Below are positions 18,601 through 26,220 of a DNA stretch of 64,000 nt, one piece after another. The position numbers and the translations under genes were made by a program. The DNA lies in assembly GCF_001514235.1 (NCBI RefSeq), contig NZ_KQ948935.1, positions 247,377 to 311,376 on the forward strand, given 5' to 3'. This stretch comes from Streptomyces caeruleatus. Its GTDB lineage: Bacteria; Actinomycetota; Actinomycetes; Streptomycetales; Streptomycetaceae. The number at the start of each line of letters is the position of its first letter. The first letter of the stretch is position 1. Under the pieces are notes generated by a model. It was not told the origin of the DNA. It searched no databases and worked only from the letters and a program-made list of their open reading frames with translations.

Positions 18601-19232
18601 TGCTGATCCACCCCTGGGACGCGCCCCGTGAGGACGCCGAATGGCAGCGGTGGCTGGCCGTCCACGACTTCGGGCAGCTCGTCGTCAACGGCCTGGACGG
18701 CGAACCGCCGCACGTCCAGCCGCTGCACTTCGCGTACGACGGCGAGCGCGGCGAGGCCGTCACCCACCTGGCCCGGCCCAACCCGATCTGGCCCGCGCTG
18801 CTGGCGCGTCCCGAGGTCGTGCTGAGCGTGGTCGACGACTACGTCTATGTGCCCGGCCCCTGGCAGGCGGACCCGGACGTCGCGTCCGAGCACGGCGTGC
18901 CGACCAGCTTCTACGCGGCCGTCCAACTCCGCTGCCGCGCCCATGTCGTGGACGACCCGGCTGAAAAGGCCGAGCTGCTCAACCGCCAGGTCGGTCATTT
19001 CCAGCCCGAGGGCGGCTCGGCGGAAGTGGCGGTCGGCGAGGCCCCGTTCGGCCGCCTCCTGTCCGGAATTCGCGGTCTGCGCCTCGAAGTCACCGGTGTC
19101 CGCGCCAAGTTCAAGTACGCGGGCCGGCGGACGGAGGAGGTCCAGGACCGGATCGCCGTGCAGCTGACGCAGCGGGCGGGTCCGGGCGACGTCGAGGCGC
19201 GCGAACACATGCTGCGCCGCCGCCCGGCCTGA
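18600..19232 (+). CDS. PaiB-type FMN-binding protein (putative regulator)
   Basis: The 210-aa product resembles PaiB-family proteins, annotated as FMN-binding negative transcriptional regulators: MLIHPWDAP at the start, LVVNGLDGEPPHVQPLHFAYD, ATHLARPNPIW-like segment, VLSVVDDYVYVPG and GHFQPEGG. The regulatory label comes from Bacillus PaiB; the fold is again a flavin split barrel and no helix-turn-helix is visible. The ATG at 18600 overlaps the preceding stop. With the upstream gene it forms a two-gene operon beside the MocR gene. Confidence 0.85.
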   Translation: MLIHPWDAPREDAEWQRWLAVHDFGQLVVNGLDGEPPHVQPLHFAYDGERGEAVTHLARPNPIWPALLARPEVVLSVVDDYVYVPGPWQADPDVASEHGVPTSFYAAVQLRCRAHVVDDPAEKAELLNRQVGHFQPEGGSAEVAVGEAPFGRLLSGIRGLRLEVTGVRAKFKYAGRRTEEVQDRIAVQLTQRAGPGDVEAREHMLRRRPA

Positions 19233-19237
19233 GCGGA

Positions 19238-19276
19238 GGACGCCCCCGGTTTCCGCCGCGCGGTGCGGGGGCGTCC
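19238..19276. terminator. Hairpin between convergent genes
   Basis: An 11-bp stem pairs GGACGCCCCCG (19238-19248) with CGGGGGCGTCC (19266-19276) across a 17-nt loop. It lies between the PaiB-type gene and the opposing EamA gene. There is no U-tract, as is usual in Streptomyces. Confidence 0.6.
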
Positions 19277-19283
19277 CCTGGTG

Positions 19284-20228
19284 TCAGGCCGGCAGCCGCC
19301 CCGCGCCCCGGGCCTCCGCCAGAGCCAGCCCGGTGACGGACCCGAGCATCAGCAGGGTGCCCGCGAGGGTCGCGGTCGTCAGGTGCTCGCCGAGGAGGAC
19401 GACGGCGAGCACGGCCGCGCTGACCGGCTCCAGCAGCATGATCACGGAGACCGTGGCCGACCGTACGGCGGCCGCGCCCGCGAAGTAGAGGGCGTACGCG
19501 AGCGCCGTCGGGACGGCCGCGATGTAGATCAGGAGCCAGCCGAGCCGGACGGGTTCGGTGGTGTGCGGCACGAGTCCTTCGGCGAGGGCGAAGGGCAGCA
19601 GGCTGAGGCTGGTGACCGCGAAGGCCCACAGGGACGTACTGGCGGCGTCGGTCCCGCCGTCGCGGCCCCACTTGCGGGTGAGCAGGGTCATCACGGAGTA
19701 CGCGGCCGCGGACACCAATGCCAGCAGCACCCCCAAAGGCCGCACGGTCGCGCCCTCGCCGCCGAGTGCCAGCACCGCGAGACCCGCGAGCGCACCGGCC
19801 ACGGCCGCGACGCCGCCACGGCCGAGCCGCTCGCCCAGGGTCAGCCGTGCGCCGAGCGCGATGAACACGGGCCCGGCGCCGAGGGTGACGACGGTGCCCA
19901 CGGCGAGCCCGGTGGCGTCCACCGCGGCGAAGTAGGCCGTCTGGAACACGGCGAGCCCGATGCCCGTGGCCCCGGCCCGCAGGACCTTGCGGCCGAGAGG
20001 CTCGGACGCTCCGGTGCCCCGAAGGGGGCGCGGGCGCAGGAGGCGGACGGCGAGCAGCAGCACGAAGCCGGCCGCGCAGCGCCAGAAGGAGAGGGCGATC
20101 GGCCCCATGTCACTGGCCCGGTAGACCAGGGAGGCGGCGGCGCCCGCGGTGCCCCATGCGGCACCGGCGACGATCAGACAGAGAAGGCCACGCCCGATGG
20201 GCAGGCCGGAGACAGCAGCGTTCGACAC
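19284..20228 (-). CDS. EamA/DMT-family transporter
   Basis: The 314-aa membrane protein has two EamA repeats and about ten hydrophobic helices, including LIVAGAAWGTAGAAASL at the start and LEPVSAAVLAVVLLGEHL in the last repeat. It is probably an exporter of amino acids or other metabolites. The GTG start at 20228 has GGAGAG upstream. It follows another DMT gene on the same strand with about 175 bp between them, including a hairpin, so they may be separate units. Confidence 0.93.
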   Translation of the reverse strand: MSNAAVSGLPIGRGLLCLIVAGAAWGTAGAAASLVYRASDMGPIALSFWRCAAGFVLLLAVRLLRPRPLRGTGASEPLGRKVLRAGATGIGLAVFQTAYFAAVDATGLAVGTVVTLGAGPVFIALGARLTLGERLGRGGVAAVAGALAGLAVLALGGEGATVRPLGVLLALVSAAAYSVMTLLTRKWGRDGGTDAASTSLWAFAVTSLSLLPFALAEGLVPHTTEPVRLGWLLIYIAAVPTALAYALYFAGAAAVRSATVSVIMLLEPVSAAVLAVVLLGEHLTTATLAGTLLMLGSVTGLALAEARGAGRLPA

Positions 20229-20313
20229 GAGTTTCTCTCCGCAGACATGCAGAAGTTCTGGAAGGACCGCGGCTCAGCGGGGTCCGTGGACTTCGTCTGC
20301 GGGCAGCACCGTT

Positions 20314-20336
20314 CCGCCCGGCGTGACGCCGGGCGG
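20314..20336 (-). terminator. Tight GC hairpin between two DMT genes
   Basis: CCGCCCGGCG (20314-20323) pairs perfectly with CGCCGGGCGG (20327-20336) across a TGA loop. It lies 69 nt after the stop of the upstream DMT gene at 20405 and 86 nt before the next start, so it probably ends that transcript. Confidence 0.55.
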
Positions 20337-20404
20337 GCGTTCCGGAGGGCCCGCCTCAGGCGGCCGGAGGCGGAAGAACGAGCGTCGAAGGCATGTTCGG
20401 CACC

Positions 20405-21397
20405 TTATGCGAGCGTCGAGCGGGTGGACAAATCCCTGTCCGGCCCACCGCTCGCCACCGGCTCGGGCGAGCCCTTCGCGGGCGCCGACGACTGCGCGAT
20501 GAAGGCGCCGGCCAGGACGATCGCCCCGCCGACGAGCTGTGGGGCGGAGAGGTGCTCGCCGAGCAGGACCCAGGCGAGGACGGTCGCGATGACCGCTTCG
20601 AGGCAGGCGACGACACCGGCGACCTGCGGCGAGAGCCGGCGTACGGAGACGACGCCGGTGACGTAGGCGATGACGGTCGCCACCAGGACGATCCAGGACA
20701 GCAGCAGGGGCGCCGCGACCGGGGTGCCGTTCATGTACGCGGTGCCGCCCAGCACGGACCAGTCCATCGTCCAGGGACGTGCCACGACCGTGAGGACGCT
20801 TGTGCCGACCAGGAGGCCGTACGCGATGACGCCCAGCGGGTCGGGGGCGCCGGCGCCGGAGTCGCTGCCCTGGTCGGACAGGACGAAGTAGCCGACCTGG
20901 CAGCAGGCGGCGCCAAGCGCGAGGAGCAGGCCGAGCGCGTCGAAGCTCAGCCCCGACCAGACCTCGACGACACAGGCGAGCCCGCCGACCGCGAGGACGA
21001 CACCGAGCGCGGCGGCGGGCGTGACGGGCCGTCGCTGCACGAACCGCACCCAGCCGAGGACCAGCGCCGGGGCGAGGTACTCGACGAGCAGCGCCACCCC
21101 GACCGGGATGCGGGATATCGAGGCGAAGTAGAAGGCCTGGACGCCGGCCACGCCGAGCAGTCCGAACCCGGCGAGCAGCGCGGGCCTGCGGCGCAGCAGC
21201 GCCCGATGGCGCACGGCGAGCGGCAGCATCACGAGGGCCGCGCCGGCCACGCGCAGCCACACCACGTGGAGCGGGTCGAGCCCCGCCTCGATCAGCGGCT
21301 TGGCCGCCACCCCGGATCCGCCGAAGGCGACCGCCGACACCATCGCCAGACCGAGCCCGACGCCCTTGCCCCGGCCGGCCGCACTGCTCTCAGACAT
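20405..21397 (-). CDS. EamA/DMT-family transporter
   Basis: The protein of about 330 aa has ten predicted membrane segments and two EamA repeats (GLAMVSAVAFGGSGVAAKPL; CLEAVIATVLAWVLLGEHLS). Its architecture is like RhtA-type exporters. The ATG at 21397 (MSESSAAGRG) is chosen; in-frame GTG codons at 21403 and 21409 are alternatives, since no clear ribosome site separates them. It is the third DMT exporter in 6 kb, though the three are not close copies of one another. Confidence 0.9.
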   Translation of the reverse strand: MSESSAAGRGKGVGLGLAMVSAVAFGGSGVAAKPLIEAGLDPLHVVWLRVAGAALVMLPLAVRHRALLRRRPALLAGFGLLGVAGVQAFYFASISRIPVGVALLVEYLAPALVLGWVRFVQRRPVTPAAALGVVLAVGGLACVVEVWSGLSFDALGLLLALGAACCQVGYFVLSDQGSDSGAGAPDPLGVIAYGLLVGTSVLTVVARPWTMDWSVLGGTAYMNGTPVAAPLLLSWIVLVATVIAYVTGVVSVRRLSPQVAGVVACLEAVIATVLAWVLLGEHLSAPQLVGGAIVLAGAFIAQSSAPAKGSPEPVASGGPDRDLSTRSTLA

Positions 21398-21490
21398 ACG
21401 CACCGGCACATGATGGCAGGCGATGACATGAGCGTCACCCCCAATGACACCTGTCTCGCCGAGTGGACAGTGAGGGGGAGGGACGTCGAT

Positions 21491-22111
21491 CTAGAGAGCG
21501 GTGTCGCCGTCACCTACGCCGCCACCGCCGCCGCCACCGACGGCGTACTCGTCCCGGCGTTCGTCGATCCGGGCCCGCAGCACTGCCGCGTCGATGCCGG
21601 CCCGGGCGAGCACCTCGACGGCGCGGGCCTGCGGGTCCGCCACGATCGCGGCGAGCAGGTCGATGCCACGGGCCTGCGGGTCGCCGCGCCGGGCGGCCCG
21701 TCGGGAGGCGTGCTCCATCGCGCTCGCGGCCAGCGGCGAGAAACCCTCGCCGTCCCTCAGCACGGGTACGGCGCCGGAGTCCTCGACGGTGCCTTGCCAG
21801 CGCAGCCCGTAGCCGATGGTGCGTTGCACGAGGTAGCCGAGGAGGCGGGCGATCTGCGGCCCCTCGCCGAAGACGGCGTACACATCCCGGTCGTGCTCCA
21901 GGAGCGAGTGCAGCAGTTGAGCCGAGTCGATCTGCCGGTCCCCGTCCCTGACCGCCCGGCGGCGGGCGCCCGAGACCACCGCTGCCAGCTCGTCACTGAG
22001 CCTGGCACCGTCCGCGACGGCCGGGCGCCGACGGTCCTGCTCCTGGGCCGACTGCCGGGGAATACGGGGTTGCACATCCCCTACCCCATCAACCACTTCG
22101 AGCCGGGTCAT
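21491..22111 (-). CDS. Clp N-terminal-domain protein without ATPase
   Basis: The protein of about 206 aa contains Clp-N-like helical repeats (LSDELAAVVSGARRRAVRDGD, SAQLLHSLLEHDRD; then LAASAMEHASRRAARRGDP, GIDLLAAIVADP). It has no AAA+ module. Such stand-alone proteins resemble the substrate or adaptor binding domain of ClpA/ClpC and may act as adaptors. The C-terminus ends in a Gly run. The ATG at 22111 is favoured because upstream in-frame sequence is Arg-rich and not family-like, but the ribosome site is weak. Confidence 0.75.
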   Translation of the reverse strand: MTRLEVVDGVGDVQPRIPRQSAQEQDRRRPAVADGARLSDELAAVVSGARRRAVRDGDRQIDSAQLLHSLLEHDRDVYAVFGEGPQIARLLGYLVQRTIGYGLRWQGTVEDSGAVPVLRDGEGFSPLAASAMEHASRRAARRGDPQARGIDLLAAIVADPQARAVEVLARAGIDAAVLRARIDERRDEYAVGGGGGGGVGDGDTAL

Positions 22112-22334
22112 CCCCGGGAGGAAGCATTCTCGCGTCCCACGCGGAGTGGACCCGGTGGGCCGATATCTCCTCCCTACGGATGAGATCACGCCGAACACCC
22201 CTGAGAGGCGCGCGCCGTCTTGCCCTGGGCCCTTCGCGCGTCTCCACATTTCCTGACGGTTCATCAGTATTGAATGTTCCAGGCCCCGGGGCTACGTTCC
22301 GCGACACCGTAGCCCGATACGAAGGGGTGGTCGC

Positions 22335-22784
22335 ATGGCCGAAGTCAGCGCCGAGGCACGCATCGAGGCACCGGCCGAGAAGGTCTGGGCACAGCTGACG
22401 GACTGGTCGGCGTACGGCGAGTGGAACGCGACCCACACCAGCTTTCCGGGCGGCGGCCCCTCGGCCCTCGAAGTGGGCGGGACCTTCCAGGAGAACATGA
22501 AGCTGATGGGGTTCCCGGCGGAGGTCGAGTGGACCATCGAGGAACTCAAGCCGGCACGGGTGCTCGCCATTCGCGGCAAGGGCCCGATGGCGGTGACCGT
22601 GGCCACGCGCTACACGCTGACGCCGGTCGGCGACGGCGGGGGCGGGGGCGGGGGCGCCACGACGGTCCGGATCGACGGGGAGTTCACGGGCGCGGCCGTG
22701 TCGCTGATGGCGGGCAAGCTCAAGGACTCGGCCACGGCGGCGCTGAACGAGTCACTGCGCAAGCTGGCCGGCCTGGTGACCTGA
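22335..22784 (+). CDS. SRPBCC (START-like) family protein
   Basis: The 149-aa protein has the helix-grip fold pattern of the polyketide-cyclase/dehydrase-like SRPBCC superfamily: IEAPAEKVWAQLTDWSAYGEW at the N-terminus, MGFPAEVEWTIEELKPARVLA in the middle, and a long C-terminal helix. Near residue 105 it has an unusual Gly-rich insertion (GDGGGGGGGATT). These proteins bind hydrophobic ligands in a cavity. No partner enzyme is adjacent, so the ligand is unknown. AAGGGG precedes the ATG. Confidence 0.85.
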   Translation: MAEVSAEARIEAPAEKVWAQLTDWSAYGEWNATHTSFPGGGPSALEVGGTFQENMKLMGFPAEVEWTIEELKPARVLAIRGKGPMAVTVATRYTLTPVGDGGGGGGGATTVRIDGEFTGAAVSLMAGKLKDSATAALNESLRKLAGLVT

Positions 22785-22863
22785 GCGCCCCCGGCGCACA
22801 CCCCTGACCCCGGCCGGCGCGCACCCGCGGCACCCTGGCCGCACACGCGCCACCTCGACAGAC

Positions 22864-22899
22864 GAAGGCGCCCCGCGGTTCAGCCCACGGGGCGCCTTC
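22864..22899. terminator. Bidirectional terminator hairpin
   Basis: A perfect 12-bp stem, GAAGGCGCCCCG (22864-22875) with CGGGGCGCCTTC (22888-22899), separates the convergent SRPBCC and PadR genes. It is placed to end transcription from both sides. Confidence 0.75.
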
Positions 22900-22928
22900 A
22901 CTCGGGGCGGACCGGCCGCCGGCCCGAC

Positions 22929-23552
22929 TCAGTCCTCATCGGCGAGGATGAGATACAGCCTCTTGCGGGCGTCGTTGATGACGGTCAGCGCCTTCTCGCG
23001 CTGCTCCTTGCTGCCCGTCTTCCAGACCTGCCCGAAGGCCTCCATCAGCCCGAAGCCGGCCTGCCGGATCTCGCCGAGGGCCTCCCAGTCGACGCCGCGG
23101 GAGGCTTCCTCCCAGGGCGCCTCGGGCCCCGCCTCGGCCGCCTCGCGGCCCGACTCCGTGAGCGAGAACAGCTTCTTGCCGCCTTCGCTCTCGCTGACGA
23201 TCAGCCCCTCGTCCTCCAGCAGCTGGAGGGTGGGGTACACCGAGCCGGGACTGGGCTTCCACGCCCCGCCGCTGCGCTCGGCGATCTCCTGGATCATCTC
23301 GTAGCCGTGCATGGGGCGGTCCTTCAGCAGGGCGAGGATCGAGGCGCGCACATCACCGCGCCGCGCCCTCCCTCGCGGGCCACCGCCCCGGCCGCCCTTC
23401 GGCCCCCAGGGGCCGGGCCCGAACCCGGGTCCGCCGAAACCACCGGGGCCGCCCGGACCGAAGGGCCCGAACGCGCCACGAAGGCCTTCGAAGCCGCCTC
23501 GGCCGTGGTGACCGTGTCCACCATGCCCACGCTCGAATCCATGGGAACGCAT
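22929..23552 (-). CDS. PadR-family transcriptional regulator with Gly/His-rich tail
   Basis: The protein of about 207 aa has a typical PadR winged helix from about residue 70 (ASILALLKDRPMHGYEMIQEI; PSPGSVYPTLQLLEDEGLI) and a C-terminal dimerization helix. The first 65 residues are very unusual: His/Gly-rich (RGHGGHGHHGRGG) followed by Gly/Pro/Phe repeats (FGPGPWGPKGG), perhaps metal-binding or disordered. The ATG at 23552 is best spaced from ATGGAG; starts at 23558 or 23561 are possible. A palindrome upstream suggests autoregulation. Its targets are unknown. Confidence 0.93.
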   Translation of the reverse strand: MRSHGFERGHGGHGHHGRGGFEGLRGAFGPFGPGGPGGFGGPGFGPGPWGPKGGRGGGPRGRARRGDVRASILALLKDRPMHGYEMIQEIAERSGGAWKPSPGSVYPTLQLLEDEGLIVSESEGGKKLFSLTESGREAAEAGPEAPWEEASRGVDWEALGEIRQAGFGLMEAFGQVWKTGSKEQREKALTVINDARKRLYLILADED

Positions 23553-23595
23553 CGCCATCACTCCATTCCATCGTTGATCTGTCGCGATGCTTCAA

Positions 23596-23605
23596 CGATA
23601 TATCG
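23596..23605. promoter_or_regulatory. PadR operator candidate
   Basis: The palindrome CGATATATCG lies about 45 bp upstream of the PadR start. AT-rich ATATCG-type palindromes are common in PadR operators, and AT-rich sequence is rare here. It lies between the PadR gene and the divergent HAD gene. Confidence 0.5.
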
Positions 23606-23678
23606 GAATAGTTCGCATGGCAAGACCCATCGAGGCCCAGGCAACCGCCGTGCGCCCTTCCCGTGCTCTACTGCCGCC

Positions 23679-24329
23679 ATGGCGCTCCTGCTGCTGGACC
23701 TGGACAACACGCTGGTCGACCGGGACGCGGCGTTCCGTGATGCCGCCGCCGACTTCCTCGCCGAGCACGGCCTGCCCGCCTCCGACCTCGGCTGGGTGAC
23801 GGCCACGGACGCCGGCGGCTACACCCCGCGCCCCGAGCTGGCCGCGGCCATGACCGGCCGATACGGCAGGGCGGTGCCGGACACCGCCATCCGCTGTCTG
23901 CTCGACACCGGCGTCGCCGACCGCGTCGTCCTGGCGCACTCCACCCGCCGGGCACTGGAGCGGGCCCGGGCCGCCGGCTGGACGTGCGTGGTCGTCACCA
24001 ACGGCCGGGTCGTCCAGCAGGAGGCGAAGATCCGCACCACCGGGCTGGACCGGCTGGTCCAGGGCTGGGTCGTCTCCGAAGCCGTGGGCCGCAAGAAGCC
24101 CGAACCGGAGATCTTCCAGGCAGCGGCCGCGACCGTCGACGTCCCCCTGACCGGCGCCTGGGTCATCGGCGACTCACCGCACGCCGACATCGCGGGCGCC
24201 GACGCGCTGGGTCTGCGGAGCGTGTGGGTGACGAACGGACGCGACTGGACCGAGGGGTCCTACCGCCCCACGCATGCCGCCCATGACGTGGCCTCCGCCA
24301 TCCGCCACGCCGTCGCGGCGCCCCGCTGA
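23679..24329 (+). CDS. HAD-superfamily hydrolase
   Basis: The 216-aa protein carries all HAD motifs: DLDNTLVD near residue 6 (nucleophile Asp), VVTNGR in motif II, the motif III Lys in VGRKKPEPEIF, and GDSPHADIAGA as motif IV. The helical cap between motifs I and II fits phosphoglycolate phosphatase or dehalogenase-like members. It is probably a cytosolic Mg2+-dependent phosphatase of unknown substrate. The ATG at 23679 is chosen from the family start (MALLLLDLDNT). No clear ribosome site is visible. Confidence 0.92.
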   Translation: MALLLLDLDNTLVDRDAAFRDAAADFLAEHGLPASDLGWVTATDAGGYTPRPELAAAMTGRYGRAVPDTAIRCLLDTGVADRVVLAHSTRRALERARAAGWTCVVVTNGRVVQQEAKIRTTGLDRLVQGWVVSEAVGRKKPEPEIFQAAAATVDVPLTGAWVIGDSPHADIAGADALGLRSVWVTNGRDWTEGSYRPTHAAHDVASAIRHAVAAPR

Positions 24330-24432
24330 GCCACTGCGTCCCTGTCAGCACCGATACACCTGCCGAAAAACGGTCCAGCGCCCCCGAATTGGCCTTGGCC
24401 GTCCCCTCCCCCACCCCCCTAGCGTCAGCGTC

Positions 24433-25245
24433 ATGCGGATTCGAATCGTCGACGCCTTCACCGACCGTCCCTTCGCCGGAAACCCGGCCGGGGTCCTGCT
24501 TCTCGACGGCTTCCCGGACGACGACTGGCTCCAGAACGTGGCCATGGAGGTCAACCACGCCGAGACGGCGTTCGCGCACCGGCTGCCCGAGGGCGGGGAG
24601 GCCGACTGGGCGCTGCGGTGGTTCACACCGGTCACCGAGGTGGCGATGTGCGGACACGCCACGCTCGCCACGGCCCATGTGCTGCACAGCACCGGCGCCC
24701 ACCGGGGACCCGTGCGGTTCGCCACCCGCAGCGGGGTGCTCGTCGCCACGCCTGGCGAGGACGGCTCGATCACGCTGGACTTCCCGACCGCCCCGCTCAC
24801 ACCCGTCGAGGTCCCGGCCGGGATCGCGGACGCGCTGGGTTCCGAGCCGCTCGTCGCCTTCGACACCGGCCCGAACGTCGGCGACCTGCTCGTCGAACTC
24901 GCCGACGAGAAGACCGTGCACGCCCTGTCCCCCGACCTCAGGGCCCTCGGCGCCCACTCCGAGCGCGGCATCATCGCCACCGCCCGCGCCGAGCACCCCG
25001 CGCGGGGCTACGACTTCGTCTCCCGCTGCTTCTTCCCGAACGTCGGCATCGACGAGGACCCGGTCACCGGCAGCGCCCACACCGCCCTCGCCCCCTTCTG
25101 GACCGAGCGCCTCGGCCGGGCCGGGCTCACCGGCCTCCAGGCGTCCCCCCGCTCCGGTCACGTCCGCACGGAGCTGCGCGGCGAACGCACGCTGCTGAGC
25201 GGCCGCGCGGTGACCGTGATCGAGGGGGAGCTGCTGCTCGCCTGA
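24433..25245 (+). CDS. PhzF-family isomerase-like protein
   Basis: The 270-aa protein matches the PhzF/diaminopimelate-epimerase-like fold: VDAFTDRPFAGNPAGV at the start, NHAETAF with the catalytic Glu near residue 45, CGHATLATAHVLH, and DEDPVTGSAH in the second half. True PhzF isomerises trans-2,3-dihydro-3-hydroxyanthranilate, but most genomic members are of unknown substrate. No other phenazine gene is present, so a phenazine role is unlikely. The ATG at 24433 matches the family start. Confidence 0.92.
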   Translation: MRIRIVDAFTDRPFAGNPAGVLLLDGFPDDDWLQNVAMEVNHAETAFAHRLPEGGEADWALRWFTPVTEVAMCGHATLATAHVLHSTGAHRGPVRFATRSGVLVATPGEDGSITLDFPTAPLTPVEVPAGIADALGSEPLVAFDTGPNVGDLLVELADEKTVHALSPDLRALGAHSERGIIATARAEHPARGYDFVSRCFFPNVGIDEDPVTGSAHTALAPFWTERLGRAGLTGLQASPRSGHVRTELRGERTLLSGRAVTVIEGELLLA

Positions 25246-25251
25246 ACCGGC

Positions 25252-26052
25252 TCACGCGGTCGGGAGCCACCCGACCTTCCCGGCCAGCAGCGCGTACCCG
25301 ACGAACGCCCCTATGTCGAGCAGGGAGTGCGCCACGACCAGGGGGCCGACCCGGCCCCAGCGCCGGTACAGGTACACGAACACGACGCCCATGGCCATGT
25401 TGCCGATGAAGCCGCCGATGCCCTGGTAGAGGTGGTACGAGCCGCGCAGTACGGAGCTGGCCACCAGCGCGGTGCCGGGCGTCCAGCCCAGCTGGCCCAG
25501 CCGGCGCAGCAGATAGCCGACGACGATGACCTCTTCCAGGACGGCGTTCTGCAGCGCCGACAGGATCAGTACCGGGTATTTCCACCACACGTCGGGGAGG
25601 GCCTCGGGCACCACGGTGAGGTTGAAGCCCAGGCCGCGGGCGGCCAGGTAGAAGGCGATTCCGGTGCTGCCGATCACCGCGGCGACGGCCGCTCCCCGGC
25701 CGAGGTCCGGCCAGGGCCGGGTGCGGTCGAAGCCGAGGGTGCGCAGGCTCCGGCCCTCGCGCAGCAGGAAGTGCGCGACGAGGGCGACGGGGATCAGGGC
25801 GGTGGTGATGCCGAACAGCTGCCACGCGAGGTCGAGCCAGGGGCGGCCGGGGGCGGCCGAGGCGTTGAGGGTGGCCGCCTGGTCCTTGAGGCCGCCCGGC
25901 TTGGTGACCGAGCCGACAAAGCTGATCAGGGCGGACACACCGCTCGCACCGAGCGACAGGCCCAGGACGAGCAGCGTCTCGTCACGGAGGATCCGTCGCG
26001 AGGGCCGCTCATGAGGAAAAGATTCGGCCATGGGGCCTGCCTCGCCCTGCAC
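25252..26052 (-). CDS. CPBP-family intramembrane glutamic protease
   Basis: The 266-aa membrane protein has about seven hydrophobic segments and the CPBP (CAAX/Abi) motifs: LEEVIVVGYLLRRL with the catalytic Glu-Glu and Arg, GSYHLYQG, and VVAHSLLDIGAFVG with a conserved His. In bacteria these proteases are linked to peptide processing or immunity, but the substrate here is unknown. The GTG at 26052 is preferred over ATG 26031 because GGAGG lies 5 nt before it. It is convergent with the PhzF gene, only 6 nt away. Confidence 0.9.
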   Translation of the reverse strand: MQGEAGPMAESFPHERPSRRILRDETLLVLGLSLGASGVSALISFVGSVTKPGGLKDQAATLNASAAPGRPWLDLAWQLFGITTALIPVALVAHFLLREGRSLRTLGFDRTRPWPDLGRGAAVAAVIGSTGIAFYLAARGLGFNLTVVPEALPDVWWKYPVLILSALQNAVLEEVIVVGYLLRRLGQLGWTPGTALVASSVLRGSYHLYQGIGGFIGNMAMGVVFVYLYRRWGRVGPLVVAHSLLDIGAFVGYALLAGKVGWLPTA

Positions 26053-26220
26053 ACCTGCCTCCAGTGAGTATGTCCGCCTCGTCCGCGACAGGGAGGGGCA
26101 CCACCGTCATGGGACGTCACAGCTTGCCCGATCAGTATGGGCGGGGCGACGTCGACCCCCTCGACGCGACGGTGCGCAGGAGGCCCCAGGCACCCCCTGC
26201 GCACCGCCCCGTACCGGCCG

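Noticed and set aside
24433..25245. Phenazine biosynthesis
   Set aside because: Only the PhzF-like gene is present; the family is mostly unrelated to phenazines.
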